DNA of 7,423 nt from Desulfuromonas sp. (lineage in GTDB: Bacteria; Desulfobacterota; Desulfuromonadia; Desulfuromonadales; Trichloromonadaceae), in the NCBI GenBank assembly GCA_030145265.1, contig JAQYWA010000098.1:1-7423 (forward strand), given 5' to 3'. Below are positions 6,583-7,423 of this stretch, in pieces (position 1 is the stretch's first letter; each line of letters starts with the position of its first letter). A model generated the notes under the pieces. That model ran no database searches. It was given only the letters and a program-made list of their open reading frames with translations, and was not told the origin of the DNA. The position numbers were made by a program, and so were the translations under genes.

Positions 6583-7313
6583 CCGATCAATCACCTGTGC
6601 GAATAGATGGCCGTGCGGCCAATATGCTGCGCCCGATTACTTTTGAACGCAACTTTACCCGCTACGCCGAGGGTTCGGTGCTGGTCAGCTTCGGCGAAAC
6701 CAAGGTGCTGTGCAATGCTACGGTCGAGGAAAAAGTCCCGTCGTTCATGCGTGGCGAGGGGAGGGGCTGGGTCACCGCCGAGTACTCCATGCTGCCGCGG
6801 GCGACCCACAGCCGCAGTTCCCGGGAATCGACCCGGGGCAAGGTGGGCGGCCGTACCCACGAAATTCAGCGGCTGATCGGCCGTTCGCTACGGGCGGTGA
6901 TCGACCTCGAGGCCCTCGGCGAACGGACCATCCAGATCGACTGCGATGTTCTTCAGGCCGACGGCGGCACCCGCACCGCCTCGATCACCGGCGCTTACGT
7001 CGCTCTGGTCGATGCCCTTAACGGGCTGGTGGCCAAGGGGCTGCTGACCGCAGCGCCGATCAGGGAAAGCGTCGCCGCGGTCAGCGTCGGTATCGTCGAC
7101 GGCCAGCCGGTTCTCGATCTCAACTACGACGAAGACTTCCGCGCTTCAGTAGACATGAACTTCGTTATTACCAGCAACGACCTGTTTGTCGAAGTCCAGG
7201 GAACCGCCGAAGAAGCGCCCTTTTCATTGGCCGAACTTGACGCCCTGCGCGATCTCGCTCTCAGTGGCTGCGGCGAGCTGGTCCACCTGCAGCGCCTGGC
7301 TCTGGAAGGATAA
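6579..7313 (+). CDS. rph: Ribonuclease PH
   Basis: RNase PH is a phosphate-dependent 3'-5' exoribonuclease that trims the 3' ends of tRNA precursors and also takes part in rRNA turnover, forming a hexameric ring in the cytoplasm. The 244-aa protein covers the whole family length (about 240 aa). It opens with RIDGR (8-12), has the basic RNA-binding stretch [12 protein letters not shown] (74-85), the phosphate-binding [11 protein letters not shown] (129-139) and the acidic metal/catalytic segment LDLNYDED (179-186), followed by DMNFV (192-196). All hallmark motifs are intact, so activity is expected. It uses a GTG start overlapping the amidase stop codon and is followed after 3 nt by rdgB. The rph-rdgB pairing is common in bacteria. 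Confidence 0.98.
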   Translation: MTDQSPVRIDGRAANMLRPITFERNFTRYAEGSVLVSFGETKVLCNATVEEKVPSFMRGEGRGWVTAEYSMLPRATHSRSSRESTRGKVGGRTHEIQRLIGRSLRAVIDLEALGERTIQIDCDVLQADGGTRTASITGAYVALVDALNGLVAKGLLTAAPIRESVAAVSVGIVDGQPVLDLNYDEDFRASVDMNFVITSNDLFVEVQGTAEEAPFSLAELDALRDLALSGCGELVHLQRLALEG

Positions 7314-7316
7314 GTC

Positions 7317-7423
7317 ATGGAGCTGCTGGTGGCGACCCGCAACGCCGGGAAACTCAAGGAAATCACACGGCTGCTCGGTGACCTCGGGATCGAGGTCAAG
7401 GGGCTGGACGCTTTTCCCGACCT
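7317..7423 (+). CDS. rdgB: RdgB/HAM1-family XTP/dITP diphosphatase, N-terminal part (cut by window end)
   Basis: Only the first 35 codons are present. The opening [16 protein letters not shown] is the substrate-binding signature (LxxATxNxGKxxE) of the RdgB/HAM1 nucleoside triphosphate pyrophosphatases, which remove deaminated purine nucleotides (XTP, ITP, dITP) before they enter nucleic acids. The ATG at 7317 is preceded by GGAAGGA (7304-7310) with a 6-nt spacer and lies 3 nt after the rph stop, so it is cotranscribed and probably translationally coupled. Catalytic residues further downstream cannot be checked here. Confidence 0.93.
   Translation, partial: MELLVATRNAGKLKEITRLLGDLGIEVKGLDAFPD

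Overview
The window is a compact, GC-rich stretch of bacterial chromosome with every supported gene on the + strand. Short gaps, ATGA/GTGA start-stop overlaps and Shine-Dalgarno sequences are all typical of a Gram-negative genome. The gene content suggests a deltaproteobacterial (Desulfuromonadales/Geobacter-like) relative: a long TPR protein, a two-HMA copper ATPase, a TIGR00725-type Rossmann protein, a DHH phosphoesterase, and the order amidase, rph, rdgB. This assignment comes from recalled gene content and was not checked by a search.

Layout. Positions 1-143 hold a regulatory leader: a GC-rich hairpin (28-46), an extended -10 promoter candidate (86-94) and a perfect 12-bp stem-loop (95-124) just before the first gene. 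Positions 144-1400 encode a protein made of 11 gapless 34-residue TPRs. It overlaps by 4 bp with copA (1397-3850), a Cu(I)-exporting P1B-type ATPase. Directly after the copA stop codon come nine perfect copies of the heptamer AGGAAGA (3851-3913). A 155-aa LOG-like/TIGR00725 protein (3929-4396) and a 343-aa DHH-family phosphoesterase (4404-5435) follow.

A near-consensus sigma-70 promoter (TTGACA, 18 bp, TATAAA, at 5455-5484) then opens a second transcription unit: a secreted N-acetylmuramoyl-L-alanine amidase (5509-6582), RNase PH (rph, 6579-7313) and the start of an RdgB/HAM1-type nucleotide pyrophosphatase (7317 to the window end, cut off).

Functionally this is mostly housekeeping: copper export, nucleotide and RNA metabolism, and cell-wall hydrolysis. 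I see no mobile element, CRISPR array, tRNA or rRNA, and no convincing new multi-gene system. The least ordinary element is the heptanucleotide microsatellite. It is a pure polypurine mirror repeat carrying repeated Shine-Dalgarno-like cores, placed exactly between a stop codon and the next gene, and it leaves copA and that gene in the same reading frame without a further stop.
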